In this document: one piece after another, positions 5,255 to 12,667 of the stretch | Numbering within the stretch: position 1 is the first letter of the stretch | How the letters are laid out: the number at the start of each line of letters is the position of its first letter | Source of the DNA: Rubrobacter_F sp035642415 | Lineage (GTDB): Bacteria > Actinomycetota > Rubrobacteria > Rubrobacterales > Rubrobacteraceae | Length of the DNA stretch: 24,240 nucleotides | Reading direction: 5' to 3' | Assembly (NCBI GenBank): GCA_035642415.1 | Contig: DASQSI010000188.1 | Coordinates: forward strand, 1-24,240 | Translations under genes and position numbers: made by a program | Notes under the pieces: model-generated | The model's input: only the letters and a program-made list of their open reading frames with translations | What the model was told of the DNA's origin: nothing | Databases searched by the model: none

Positions 5255-6778
5255 ATGGCTGGGGATTACGTGCTAGCGATAGATCAGGGAACCACGGGGA
5301 CAACAGCGATGGTCTTCGACCACGATAGCGCCATCGTGGGACAGGCGTATTCAGAGTTTACCCAGCACTATCCGAGGCCGGGTTGGGTCGAGCACGACGC
5401 GAACGAGATCTGGGACGTCTCCATGCGTGTCGTAGAGGAGGCTCTCGGGGATGCCGGAGTCTCCACGAACGACCTCGCCGCGATCGGTATTACCAACCAA
5501 CGTGAAACGACCGTGATGTGGGACCGGGAGACCGGCGAGCCTGTTCATAACGCCATCGTCTGGCAGGATCGGCGGGGCGCCCAGATCTGTGATGAGCTCG
5601 TGGAGCAGGGGTACGAGCAGACGGTGCGGGACAGGGCTGGCCTCACCATAGACGCCTACTTCTCCGGCTCGAAGGTCAAGTGGCTTTTGGACAACGTCGA
5701 GGGCCTAAGGGAGCGGGCACAGAACGGCGAGATAGCCTTCGGCACCATAGACTCCTGGCTCGTCTACAAGCTCACCGGCGGAAGGGAGCACATAACCGAC
5801 TACTCCAACGCCTCGCGCACCATGCTCTACAACGTCTTCGACCTCAAATGGGACGATGAGCTCTTGGAGATGCTCACCACACCACGCGAGATCCTGCCGG
5901 AGGTGAAGCCCTCGTCTCACGTCTACAGCCACACCGATCCCGACTCTTTCTTGGGCGTAGAGGTCCCGATAGGAGGCATTGCGGGGGACCAGCAGGCTGC
6001 CCTCTTCGGGGAGGTCGCCTACGAAAGGGGTCTCGCCAAGAACACCTACGGCACGGGCTCCTTCGCCCTCATGAACACGGGCAACGAACCGATGAAGAGC
6101 GAAGGGGACCTCCTCACCACCATCGCCTGGGGCTTGGGTGACGAGCCGGTTGAGTACGCTTTGGAGGGCGCTATCTTCGTGACCGGGGCGGCCGTACAGT
6201 GGTTGCGGGACGGCTTGGGCATCATAAATGATGCCGCCGAGACCGAGGAGCTGGCACAGAGCTTGGATTCCAACGATGGGGTGTACTTCGTGCCGGCCCT
6301 CGCGGGGCTCGGAGCGCCACACTGGGATCCCTATGCTCGGGGCACGATCATCGGGCTCACCAGGGGAACCACCAGGGCGCACCTGGCCCGGGCGGCCCTT
6401 GAGAGCATGGCCTACCAGACGCGGGACGTCATCGAGGCGATGGAGAAGGACTCTGGGATAGAGCTCAAGGAGTTTAGGGCCGACGGCGGAGCGGTCGCCA
6501 ACACCTGGCTGATGCAATTCCAGGCGGACATCCTTGGGGTGCCGGTCGAGGTGCCGGAGATCATCGAGACCACAGCTTTAGGGGCGGCGTATCTGGCGGG
6601 GCTGGCCACCGGCTTCTGGGAAAGCCGCGAAGAACTGATCGATAAGTGGAAGCTCTCGCGCCGCTACGAGCCGCAGATGGACGAGGAGGAGCGCGAACGG
6701 CTGCACAGACAATGGCAGGAGGCTGTCAAGCGGTCGAAGGACTGGATCCATGAGGAGGCAGGGGAACCTCCCCTGTAG
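5255..6778 (+). CDS. glpK: Glycerol kinase
   Basis: GlpK phosphorylates glycerol to sn-glycerol 3-phosphate with ATP, trapping it in the cytoplasm. The 507 residues match the usual length of about 500. The FGGY-kinase N-terminal phosphate loop is AIDQGTTGTTAMVFD (about residues 8-22), followed by GWVEHD, the ITNQRETTVMWDRETGEP block, NAIVWQDRR, and the C-terminal-half signatures GIAGDQQAALFG and KNTYGTGSF. GLGAPHWDPYARG and EFRADGGA are also present. The ATG at 5255 follows AAAGGAAG at 5243-5250. It is the first gene of the glycerol cluster, behind a promoter and leader terminator. No frame break is seen. This is a confident assignment. Allosteric or phosphotransferase control cannot be judged from the sequence. 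Confidence 0.97.
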   Translation: MAGDYVLAIDQGTTGTTAMVFDHDSAIVGQAYSEFTQHYPRPGWVEHDANEIWDVSMRVVEEALGDAGVSTNDLAAIGITNQRETTVMWDRETGEPVHNAIVWQDRRGAQICDELVEQGYEQTVRDRAGLTIDAYFSGSKVKWLLDNVEGLRERAQNGEIAFGTIDSWLVYKLTGGREHITDYSNASRTMLYNVFDLKWDDELLEMLTTPREILPEVKPSSHVYSHTDPDSFLGVEVPIGGIAGDQQAALFGEVAYERGLAKNTYGTGSFALMNTGNEPMKSEGDLLTTIAWGLGDEPVEYALEGAIFVTGAAVQWLRDGLGIINDAAETEELAQSLDSNDGVYFVPALAGLGAPHWDPYARGTIIGLTRGTTRAHLARAALESMAYQTRDVIEAMEKDSGIELKEFRADGGAVANTWLMQFQADILGVPVEVPEIIETTALGAAYLAGLATGFWESREELIDKWKLSRRYEPQMDEEERERLHRQWQEAVKRSKDWIHEEAGEPPL

Positions 6779-6906
6779 AGATGGGAACTCTCCTCCCCGA
6801 ACACAGCGAGCGGATGCTTAAGGCCACCGCGCAGCTACGCCCAGCGGGGCCGGAATCTTTTACGCCCGCACCGGGACCGTTCTCGATCTCGGCAAGAGGT
6901 GCCTGG

Positions 6907-6949
6907 GGGCGTCGTGCGACGTGGCAGCAGGACGCCCATTCTAGTGTTT
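6907..6949 (+). promoter_or_regulatory. Hairpin with T-rich tail before glpF
   Basis: The arms GGGCGTC (6907-6913) and GACGCCC (6931-6937) are perfect complements. Inside them is GTCG-TG-CGAC. ATTCTAGTGTTTT follows and runs directly into the glpF ribosome binding site. It could be a weak terminator, an attenuator or a processing site in the 187-base gap between glpK and glpF. The rest of that gap shows nothing recognisable. Confidence 0.45.
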
Positions 6950-6965
6950 TAGAAAGGAGTACCAA

Positions 6966-7736
6966 ATGACAGCGTACATAGCCGAGTTCGTCGGCACTCT
7001 GATCCTTATACTTCTGGGTGACGGTGTAGTCGCCGGTGTGCTGTTACGTCACTCGAAGGCCGAGCACTCGGGCTGGATCGTCATAACCTTCGGATGGGCC
7101 ATGGCCGTGGCGATCGCGGTCTACGCCGTTGGGGCTATCAGCGGCGCCCATATCAACCCGGCCGTAACGGTCGGCTTGGCCGTGCTTGGCATCTTTCCCT
7201 GGGCGCAGGTGCCAGGCTACATAATAGCCCAGCTGCTCGGCGCCTTCGTGGGGGCCGTACTCGTTTGGTTAACCTACCTTCCGCACTGGAAGGAGACCGA
7301 CGATAAAACGCTCAAGTTGGGCGTGTTCTGCACCATCCCGCAGATCCGCAACTACGCCTCCAACTTTGTCACCGAGGTGATCGCTACCGCCATGCTGGTC
7401 TTCGGTGTGGCGGCCATCGTCGCGAACGCCCAAATCTTCGGTGACAGGGGACTACCCGCGGTATTGTCGATCAGCGTGATCCCGCTGATCATCGGCTTCC
7501 TCGTGCTCGCTATTGGGCTGTCGCTCGGCGGACCAACAGGATACGCTATCAACCCTGCCCGCGACCTCGCCCCACGGATCGCTCACGCTGTACTACCGAT
7601 TGCGGGCAAGGGCGACTCGGATTGGTCGTACAGCTGGATACCGGTCCTCGGACCGCTCGTTGGCGGGGCCATCGGTGCCGTTCTGTTCAGGATCCTTGGG
7701 TTCGGGATACCGGTTATACCATCGCTCTTTGGCTGA
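6966..7736 (+). CDS. glpF: Glycerol facilitator, aquaglyceroporin
   Basis: This 256-residue inner-membrane channel lets glycerol diffuse into the cell. It has the MIP-family layout: six hydrophobic spans plus two half-helices carrying the NPA boxes, GAHINPAVTVG (Asn64-Ala66) and GYAINPARDLAP (Asn196-Ala198). The Asp directly after the second NPAR (Asp200) is typical of glycerol-conducting rather than water-only channels. Residues about 100-130 form an extended loop (LPHWKETDDKTLKLGVF) of the kind seen in GlpF proteins. The ATG at 6966 has AAAGGAG six bases upstream. It follows glpK by 187 bases, with a hairpin between them that may tune relative expression. Nothing abnormal is seen. Confidence 0.96.
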   Translation: MTAYIAEFVGTLILILLGDGVVAGVLLRHSKAEHSGWIVITFGWAMAVAIAVYAVGAISGAHINPAVTVGLAVLGIFPWAQVPGYIIAQLLGAFVGAVLVWLTYLPHWKETDDKTLKLGVFCTIPQIRNYASNFVTEVIATAMLVFGVAAIVANAQIFGDRGLPAVLSISVIPLIIGFLVLAIGLSLGGPTGYAINPARDLAPRIAHAVLPIAGKGDSDWSYSWIPVLGPLVGGAIGAVLFRILGFGIPVIPSLFG

Positions 7737-7885
7737 GCCGTCGGGCCGTTCCTCGGCTGCAGCCCGGAGCTCGGTAGGATCTCCAGCTCTCTTAGTGCCT
7801 GCGTGAAGGGTGTTGTTTTAGTTGTGTATCCGGGTAAAACTTGAACCATACGCTCATACCGAACTTGTGGGAATGGAGGAAGACC

Positions 7886-8119
7886 ATGACGGATGAAGCC
7901 GCAGTTTCCCGATCAGAGCCTGAGCCGCCAGCCCCCGAGCGCTATTACGCGGAGCGTGTCTCGCCGCCCTCCGGGACGGAGGGAATTGCGCTGGCGGAGC
8001 TGCAAGAGGCCATGAACGAGGGCGCTCGGCAGAGCTGGAGACTGGTTGGCGTGCTGAACGAGCCGACGGGCCGGGGCGTTATCCTGGTGTGGGATCAACA
8101 AGGGTTTATCTCCGGTTAG
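7886..8119 (+). CDS. Small DUF4177-like protein
   Basis: A 77-residue protein starts at ATG 7886 with GGAGGA about eight bases upstream. A longer reading from 7841 lacks such a site. The first 35 residues are Pro/Glu-rich and probably disordered. The rest has the pattern LAELQEAMNEGARQSWRLVG followed by a variable loop and GVILVWDQQ, similar to the DUF4177 fold: a helix, the Gly-x-x-Gly-W-x-L-V turn, then a beta strand. No biochemical role is known for that family. It lies between glpF and glpD in the same direction and may be co-transcribed, so a link to glycerol use is possible but not shown. The family call is by eye and moderate. Confidence 0.6.
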   Translation: MTDEAAVSRSEPEPPAPERYYAERVSPPSGTEGIALAELQEAMNEGARQSWRLVGVLNEPTGRGVILVWDQQGFISG

Positions 8120-8180
8120 TCCTCCCGCAGCCTCAGGTAAGCAAGCCGCCCCTACGGCGCGCTACTCTGGTACTGAGGCG

Positions 8181-8203
8181 TTCTCAGGATGTTATCCTCA
8201 GAA
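8181..8203 (+). promoter_or_regulatory. Palindrome upstream of glpD, possible operator
   Basis: TTCTCAGGAT (8181-8190) and ATCCTCAGAA (8194-8203) form an inverted repeat around GTT, with 9 of 10 positions complementary. It lies about 157 bases before glpD in the 240-base gap, a good size and symmetry for a dimeric repressor. A second weaker dyad, CACCGT (8241-8246) with ACGGTG (8257-8262), lies further on. Neither recurs before glpK or glpF by eye. Confidence 0.45.
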
Positions 8204-8359
8204 GAGGGATAGAAAGGGTCTGGCGAGTGCACGTGTGGGTCACCGTAGAGGCCTCCACGGTGCGGTGCCGATGTTCTTGGGGGGCGGAAAGACAGATGAG
8301 CACACTCACCCAGCGATAAAGGCCCCTACCGGGCCCGAACAACACGACAAGGAGCGAAG

Positions 8360-10048
8360 ATGGAGAGCAGCACGCAAAGCCGCGTTCCGCGGGACATAAG
8401 TAGCTACCCCTTCGATGTTATCGTCGTTGGGGCCGGCATCAACGGCGCGGGTATTGCCCGGGATGCTGCGATGCGCGGCCTTAAAGTGTTGCTGCTCGAC
8501 AAGGAGGACATCTCCAGCGGGACGACGCAGTGGTCCACGCGTCTGATCCACGGAGGCTTGCGCTATCTTGAGCACTACGAGCTCTCGCTGGTGCGGGAGT
8601 CGCTTAAGGATCGGGAGATACTCCTTCGCATAGCCCCACACCTAGTCAGGCCGCTCGGGTTCCTGGTTCCCATCTACGAGTACATGTCGCACGGAAAGCT
8701 GATGATCCGGCTCGGCATGATAGCCTACGACGCCCTTTCACTAGAAAAGAGCCTCGAGCGCCACCATATCTTCGATCGGGAGCAGACCCTGGAGCGCGAG
8801 CCTGGCCTGAATCCCGAGGGGCTAAAGGGTGCCGCATTCTACTACGACGCGCAATCGGAGTACCCTGAGCGCATCACCGTCGAGAACGCCATCTCCGCCC
8901 ACGAGCACGGTGCCGTCGTCCTCACCTACGCCAAGGTTGAGCGCCTACTCGTTGAGGACGGCAACGTTACGGGCGTCGAGTTCACCGACGTGCTGGTCGG
9001 CGAGCGATACACGGCCCACGCCCCTGTCACCGTCAACGTGACCGGCCCCTGGCTCGACGAGGTGCTCGGCGGGATGGATCGCTACGGGGAATCCGAGGAG
9101 CGCATGATCGGGGGAACCAAGGGGAGCCACCTGCTCGTCGATCCCTTCCCCGGAGCACCCAGGACGGCACTCTACGTCGAGGCCCGGAAAGACGCCAGGC
9201 CGTACTTTATCGTTCCCTGGAACGGCCGGCACCTGATCGGCACTACCGATATCCGCTATGAGGGCGACCTCGACCTCGTTGTCGCCGACGACGAGGAGAT
9301 CGACTACCTCATCAACGAGACCAACACGGTTATTCCCGAGGCGAACCTGACCCGCGACGATATCCTCTTCACTTACTCTGGCGTACGGCCTTTGCCTTAC
9401 GAGCCCGAAGGCGCCGAGGGCAGCGTCAGCCGGGGCCACATAATCTATGACCACTCGGAGAAGGACCCCAAGGTAGACGGCCTTCTCTCTATCATCGGTG
9501 GCAAGCTCACCACCTACCGCAACCTCTCTCGCGAGACGGTGGACGAGGTCTACAGGAAGCTTGGCGAAAAGGCGCCGAGGTGCCGCACGGATAAGGTTCC
9601 CCTCCCCGGCGGCGCCACAGAAGATTTCGAAACCTTCACTACGGAGTTCAAAGCCACGAGCGGACTCGCCGAGGAGCTGGCCGAGAGGCTCCTCAAGCTC
9701 TACGGCGTCCACGCCCCGGACGTGCTGGAGCTGGCCGGCGACGACCCCTCCCTGAAGACGCCCCTCTCTCAGCCCGCGACCGTCGAGACCGGCGTCATCG
9801 GGGCAGAGGTCCTGTACGCTTTCCGCCGCGAGCTGGCCGAGAAGCTCGGCGACGTTCTCTTGCGCCGATCGATGGTCGGGATGGGCCCCAACGTCGGGCT
9901 CGATGTGGACGAGGCGGCTGCCCAAATCGGCGTACGTTATCTTGGCTGGACGGAGGAGCGCGCCGAGCGCGAGATAAGGGAGTACCGTGACTATGTGCAA
10001 CGCTACAAGCCCAAGGAGCTGCAGGAGAAGGAGCCCGCAAGGGCTTGA
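8360..10048 (+). CDS. glpD: Aerobic glycerol-3-phosphate dehydrogenase (FAD)
   Basis: GlpD oxidises sn-glycerol 3-phosphate to dihydroxyacetone phosphate at the membrane face and passes the electrons to quinone. The 562 residues match the family. FAD binding is shown by DVIVVGAGINGAGIARDAA (GxGxxG within residues 24-31), by LLLDKEDISSGTT, and by STRLIHGGLRYLEHYE, a hallmark of this enzyme. Further signatures are GTKGSHLLVD, IVPWNGRHLIGTTD, GVRPL and IIGGKLTTYRNLSRETVDEV. The last about 150 residues form the C-terminal DAO_C domain. ATG 8360 follows AAGGAG (8350-8355). It completes the glpK-glpF-glpD route and converges on mgsA. No damage is seen. Confidence 0.97.
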   Translation: MESSTQSRVPRDISSYPFDVIVVGAGINGAGIARDAAMRGLKVLLLDKEDISSGTTQWSTRLIHGGLRYLEHYELSLVRESLKDREILLRIAPHLVRPLGFLVPIYEYMSHGKLMIRLGMIAYDALSLEKSLERHHIFDREQTLEREPGLNPEGLKGAAFYYDAQSEYPERITVENAISAHEHGAVVLTYAKVERLLVEDGNVTGVEFTDVLVGERYTAHAPVTVNVTGPWLDEVLGGMDRYGESEERMIGGTKGSHLLVDPFPGAPRTALYVEARKDARPYFIVPWNGRHLIGTTDIRYEGDLDLVVADDEEIDYLINETNTVIPEANLTRDDILFTYSGVRPLPYEPEGAEGSVSRGHIIYDHSEKDPKVDGLLSIIGGKLTTYRNLSRETVDEVYRKLGEKAPRCRTDKVPLPGGATEDFETFTTEFKATSGLAEELAERLLKLYGVHAPDVLELAGDDPSLKTPLSQPATVETGVIGAEVLYAFRRELAEKLGDVLLRRSMVGMGPNVGLDVDEAAAQIGVRYLGWTEERAEREIREYRDYVQRYKPKELQEKEPARA

Positions 10049-10183
10049 TGCCCCTGTGACATAGCACTGCGACCTGGCCAAATGGGAGAGTTGTGGGAAG
10101 GACTCTAAGCGGGGCAGAGCTTCAATAAGCTCATGGCGCTAGCACAAAAGGCTCCGGTCTTCCTCTCATCGTATGCACGGTTT

Positions 10184-10681
10184 CTATGATGAATCCGACT
10201 CTCTACGATCCATATGCTGGAGGAGTAGCCGTCGGTGTTCTCCAGAGTCGATCTCCTCTGTAAGAAGCCGTTGGTACTCTTCTTCCATAAGAGGCGAGGT
10301 TATCATGAAATCGGCCGAGGCCCGATCGCAGGCCACGGGGATGTTCCAAAGCACGGCCATCCGTAAGAGGGCTTTGACGTCCGGACAATGAGGGAGGGGG
10401 TCGAGAGGGTCCCAGAAAAAGACCAGAAAATCGACGTCCCCCTCGGTAATCCTCGCCCCGATTTGCTGGTCTCCCCCCAAAGGTCCGCTCGTGAGCTTGT
10501 GGATCTCGATACCAAGTTCGTTCTCCAACTGTTCGCCGGTTGATCCCGTGGCGAACAGTTCGTGCTGAGCTACACGCTCTTTGTTTTCTTTTGTCCATTC
10601 CATTAGGTCTGGTTTGGTGTTATCGTGGGCCACGAGGGCTATCCTCTTTTTCTTTTCCATCGGTACGATTTTGTGTGCCAT
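10184..10681 (-). CDS. mgsA: Methylglyoxal synthase
   Basis: MgsA converts dihydroxyacetone phosphate to methylglyoxal and phosphate, a safety valve when sugar phosphates build up. The 165 residues contain the near-invariant core: IALVAHDNTK, FATGSTGEQL, SGPLGGDQQIGARI, VDFLVFFWDPLDPLPHCPDVKALLRMAVLWNIPVA and ASADF. The Asp of GGDQQ falls at residue 71 when the ATG at 10681 is used. This is the position of the catalytic Asp in the E. coli enzyme and supports that start. The ribosome binding site is weak, and Met8 is an alternative. The C-terminal tail is slightly longer and charged. It converges on glpD, whose product is its substrate, so the two genes are linked functionally as well as by position. 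Confidence 0.95.
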   Translation of the reverse strand: MAHKIVPMEKKKRIALVAHDNTKPDLMEWTKENKERVAQHELFATGSTGEQLENELGIEIHKLTSGPLGGDQQIGARITEGDVDFLVFFWDPLDPLPHCPDVKALLRMAVLWNIPVACDRASADFMITSPLMEEEYQRLLTEEIDSGEHRRLLLQHMDRRESDSS

Positions 10682-10906
10682 ACGGCTTCTTGCGTACTTT
10701 TTAGGGACGAAAGTATCTTAGCAAGGATAACCGGGGCCTTCGAAGACGCGTGCCATACAGAGGGAGCACGATACCCTTTAGGCTTCCGGCCTTGGCCTTT
10801 CCTCGGGAAGTAGCCAATCGTGCTGCCCTTGCCATCGCTCGGTGCGTTTCACCCACGATGGTTCGGGGTAGGACCAGCGGATAAGGTAGGAAAGGAGGAA
10901 ACGACC

Positions 10907-11220
10907 ATGCTGGTTTTCGTCGACTTACGTGTGAACCCGAAGGACATGTCGCTCGACGAGCTGTGGATATATGGGAGAAGGAAGCGAAGGCTACGCTCGA
11001 GGCCATAGAAGCCGGCAAGGTCGTCTCGTTTTACAAGGTCTCGGGGCAGCGGCGAGTGGTAGGGGTTATGGACGTCGGGTCTACCGATGAGTTGGGTCAG
11101 ATCCTGATGGCCGTTATGCCAATAGCCCGCTACCTGGAAGTAAAAGAGGTCGTACCTATACGCGAGTACGAAGCCTTCGCGAGCGACATAATGCAGCGCT
11201 GGCAACAGCAGATAGCATGA
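10907..11220 (+). pseudogene. Muconolactone-isomerase-like protein, one frameshift
   Basis: ATG 10907 follows AAAGGAGGAA and opens with MLVFVDLRVNPKDMSLDELW. After the TGG at 10964 the frame turns into unrelated Arg-rich sequence and stops. The frame one base over continues without a gap as DIWEKEAKATLEAIEAGKVV, then SFYKVSGQRRVVGVMDVGSTDELGQIL, to TGA at 11218-11220. One extra G in the GG at 10965-10966 would restore about 104 residues. The join matches the muconolactone delta-isomerase fold: an opening beta strand, a helix with Glu-Ala repeats, then the strand with xVxDVxSxDEL. Family members are small ferredoxin-like proteins, not all of them isomerases. This is a broken gene or a consensus error. 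Confidence 0.75.
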
Positions 11221-11238
11221 TCGGTCTTGCGGATGGGT

Positions 11239-11244
11239 TATAAT
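11239..11244 (+). promoter_or_regulatory. Candidate -10 box for the CorC-type gene
   Basis: A perfect TATAAT lies 87 bases before the GTG start at 11331. No convincing -35 is seen at the usual distance, so support is modest. Confidence 0.35.
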
Positions 11245-11330
11245 CCGCTTCGTAACACGATGGGCGAATCCAACATCAGCCAAAAACGACCGGCGCATTA
11301 CGACCCGTCTGCCGGCGTATCCTCGTAGCC

Positions 11331-12665
11331 GTGCAAGAGGCTACTTTTTCCTCGTTCAGCCTGTTCGTAGCCTTGGTTTGCCTCGCGTTGAACGGCTTTT
11401 TCGTGGCGGCGGAGTTCGCGCTGGTGCGCGTGCGGGAGACGCGCATAGCGCAGCTTGAGCAGGAGGGAAGCGCTCGGGCCAGGACGGTACGGGCCGCCCT
11501 GCAAGATCTCGATGCCTACCTCTCCGCCTGTCAGGTTGGCATCACCATCGCTTCTCTGGGCCTGGGATGGGTCGGAGAGCCGGCAATCTCCGAGCTCATC
11601 CGGCCGGTATTCAGCCTTTTGGGTCTCGAGAACGAGAGCGTCGTCGAGATCGTCGCGGTGGCTTTGGGGTTCGCGATCATCACCTACGCTCACCTCGTTT
11701 TCGGAGAGCAGGCGCCCAAGTACTTCTCGATCCAACTGGCCGAGAAGACGGCACTCTGGATCGCCCGTCCGTTAAAAGTCTTTATGCTGTTTTTCAGCCC
11801 CATGGTGTGGCTCGTAAACGCCTCGACGAACTTCGTCTTGAAGCCCTGGAGCATACGGTTAGGTGAGGAGACAGAGCCCCACTCCGAGGAAGAGCTTCGG
11901 ATAATGATCTCCTCCTCCGCCACGTCCGGGGTCCTCGATCCCCAGGAGCGCGACTACATCAACAACGTCTTCGATTTTGGCGATACGGTTGCCCGCGAGG
12001 TAATGGTCCCGCGCCCGGACATCGAGGCCCTGCCAAGCGACGCACCCCTCGAGGTTCTGGTCGAGGAGGCCGCCTTCGGCCGCTATACCCGCTACCCCGT
12101 CTACGAGGAAGACCTCGACCATATAATGGGCGTGGTGCATGTCAAGGATTTATTCCGAGCCGCCAAGGAGGAGCCCGAAAGCTTCGACCTCAAGTCCCTG
12201 ATCCGCGACTGCCTTGTCGTTCCCGAGAATAAGCGGATAGAGGAGATATTGCGCGAGTTCCAAAAGCGCAAGCTCCAGGTGGCCATAGTCATCGACGAGT
12301 GGGGAAGCGTCGAGGGTTTGGTCACGATAGAAGACGTCCTTGAGGAACTGGTCGGGGAGATTCAGGACGAGTTCGACGAGGACGAGGCAGCCATCGAACC
12401 TTTGAGCGAGAACGTTTACGCGATAGACGGCCGCATCCCGATCACCGAGGTGAACGAGCGCTTCGATCTCGACCTCCCCAACGAGGACTTCGACACTATC
12501 GGCGGCTTCGTCCTCGGATCTTTGGGTCGTCCACCCGAACCTGGCGACACTGTTGAGGTCGACGACGGCTCGGTCCTCCGCGTAAAGAGCGTCGATGGCC
12601 CTCGCGTCTCCATATTAACCTTCGACCGGCGTGACATCCCTGATCGTCAGGAAGAGAGCTCCTAG
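11331..12665 (+). CDS. HlyC/CorC-family membrane protein (CNNM domain plus CBS pair)
   Basis: This 444-residue inner-membrane protein has an N-terminal CNNM/DUF21 domain. Hydrophobic spans lie at about residues 7-27, 62-80, 100-125 and 145-162, with GFFVAAEFALVRVRETR near the start and YAHLVFGEQAPKYFSIQ in the third span. Two CBS motifs follow: REVMVPRPDIEAL with YTRYPVYEEDLDHIMGVVHV, then VVPENKRIEEILREFQ with IVIDEWGSVEGLVTIEDVLEELVGEI. The C-terminal CorC_HlyC domain, with IDGRIPITEVNERFDLDLPN and FDTIGGFVLGSLGRPPEPGD, completes it. Proteins of this type are linked to magnesium and cobalt efflux or resistance, and CBS pairs usually bind adenine nucleotides and Mg. The GTG at 11331 is the start used. 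The gene ends two bases before the convergent acylase gene. Confidence 0.9.
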   Translation: MQEATFSSFSLFVALVCLALNGFFVAAEFALVRVRETRIAQLEQEGSARARTVRAALQDLDAYLSACQVGITIASLGLGWVGEPAISELIRPVFSLLGLENESVVEIVAVALGFAIITYAHLVFGEQAPKYFSIQLAEKTALWIARPLKVFMLFFSPMVWLVNASTNFVLKPWSIRLGEETEPHSEEELRIMISSSATSGVLDPQERDYINNVFDFGDTVAREVMVPRPDIEALPSDAPLEVLVEEAAFGRYTRYPVYEEDLDHIMGVVHVKDLFRAAKEEPESFDLKSLIRDCLVVPENKRIEEILREFQKRKLQVAIVIDEWGSVEGLVTIEDVLEELVGEIQDEFDEDEAAIEPLSENVYAIDGRIPITEVNERFDLDLPNEDFDTIGGFVLGSLGRPPEPGDTVEVDDGSVLRVKSVDGPRVSILTFDRRDIPDRQEESS

Positions 12666-12667
12666 CC

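Noticed and set aside
5705..6517. 270-codon minus-strand frame inside glpK
   Set aside because: It is a mirror of a strongly coding high-GC gene, and the translation has no recognisable motifs and biased Gly/Val/Arg composition.
8945..10081. 378-codon minus-strand frame across glpD
   Set aside because: It lies wholly opposite the conserved GlpD sequence. Long antisense frames are expected in high-GC genes and no protein signature is present.
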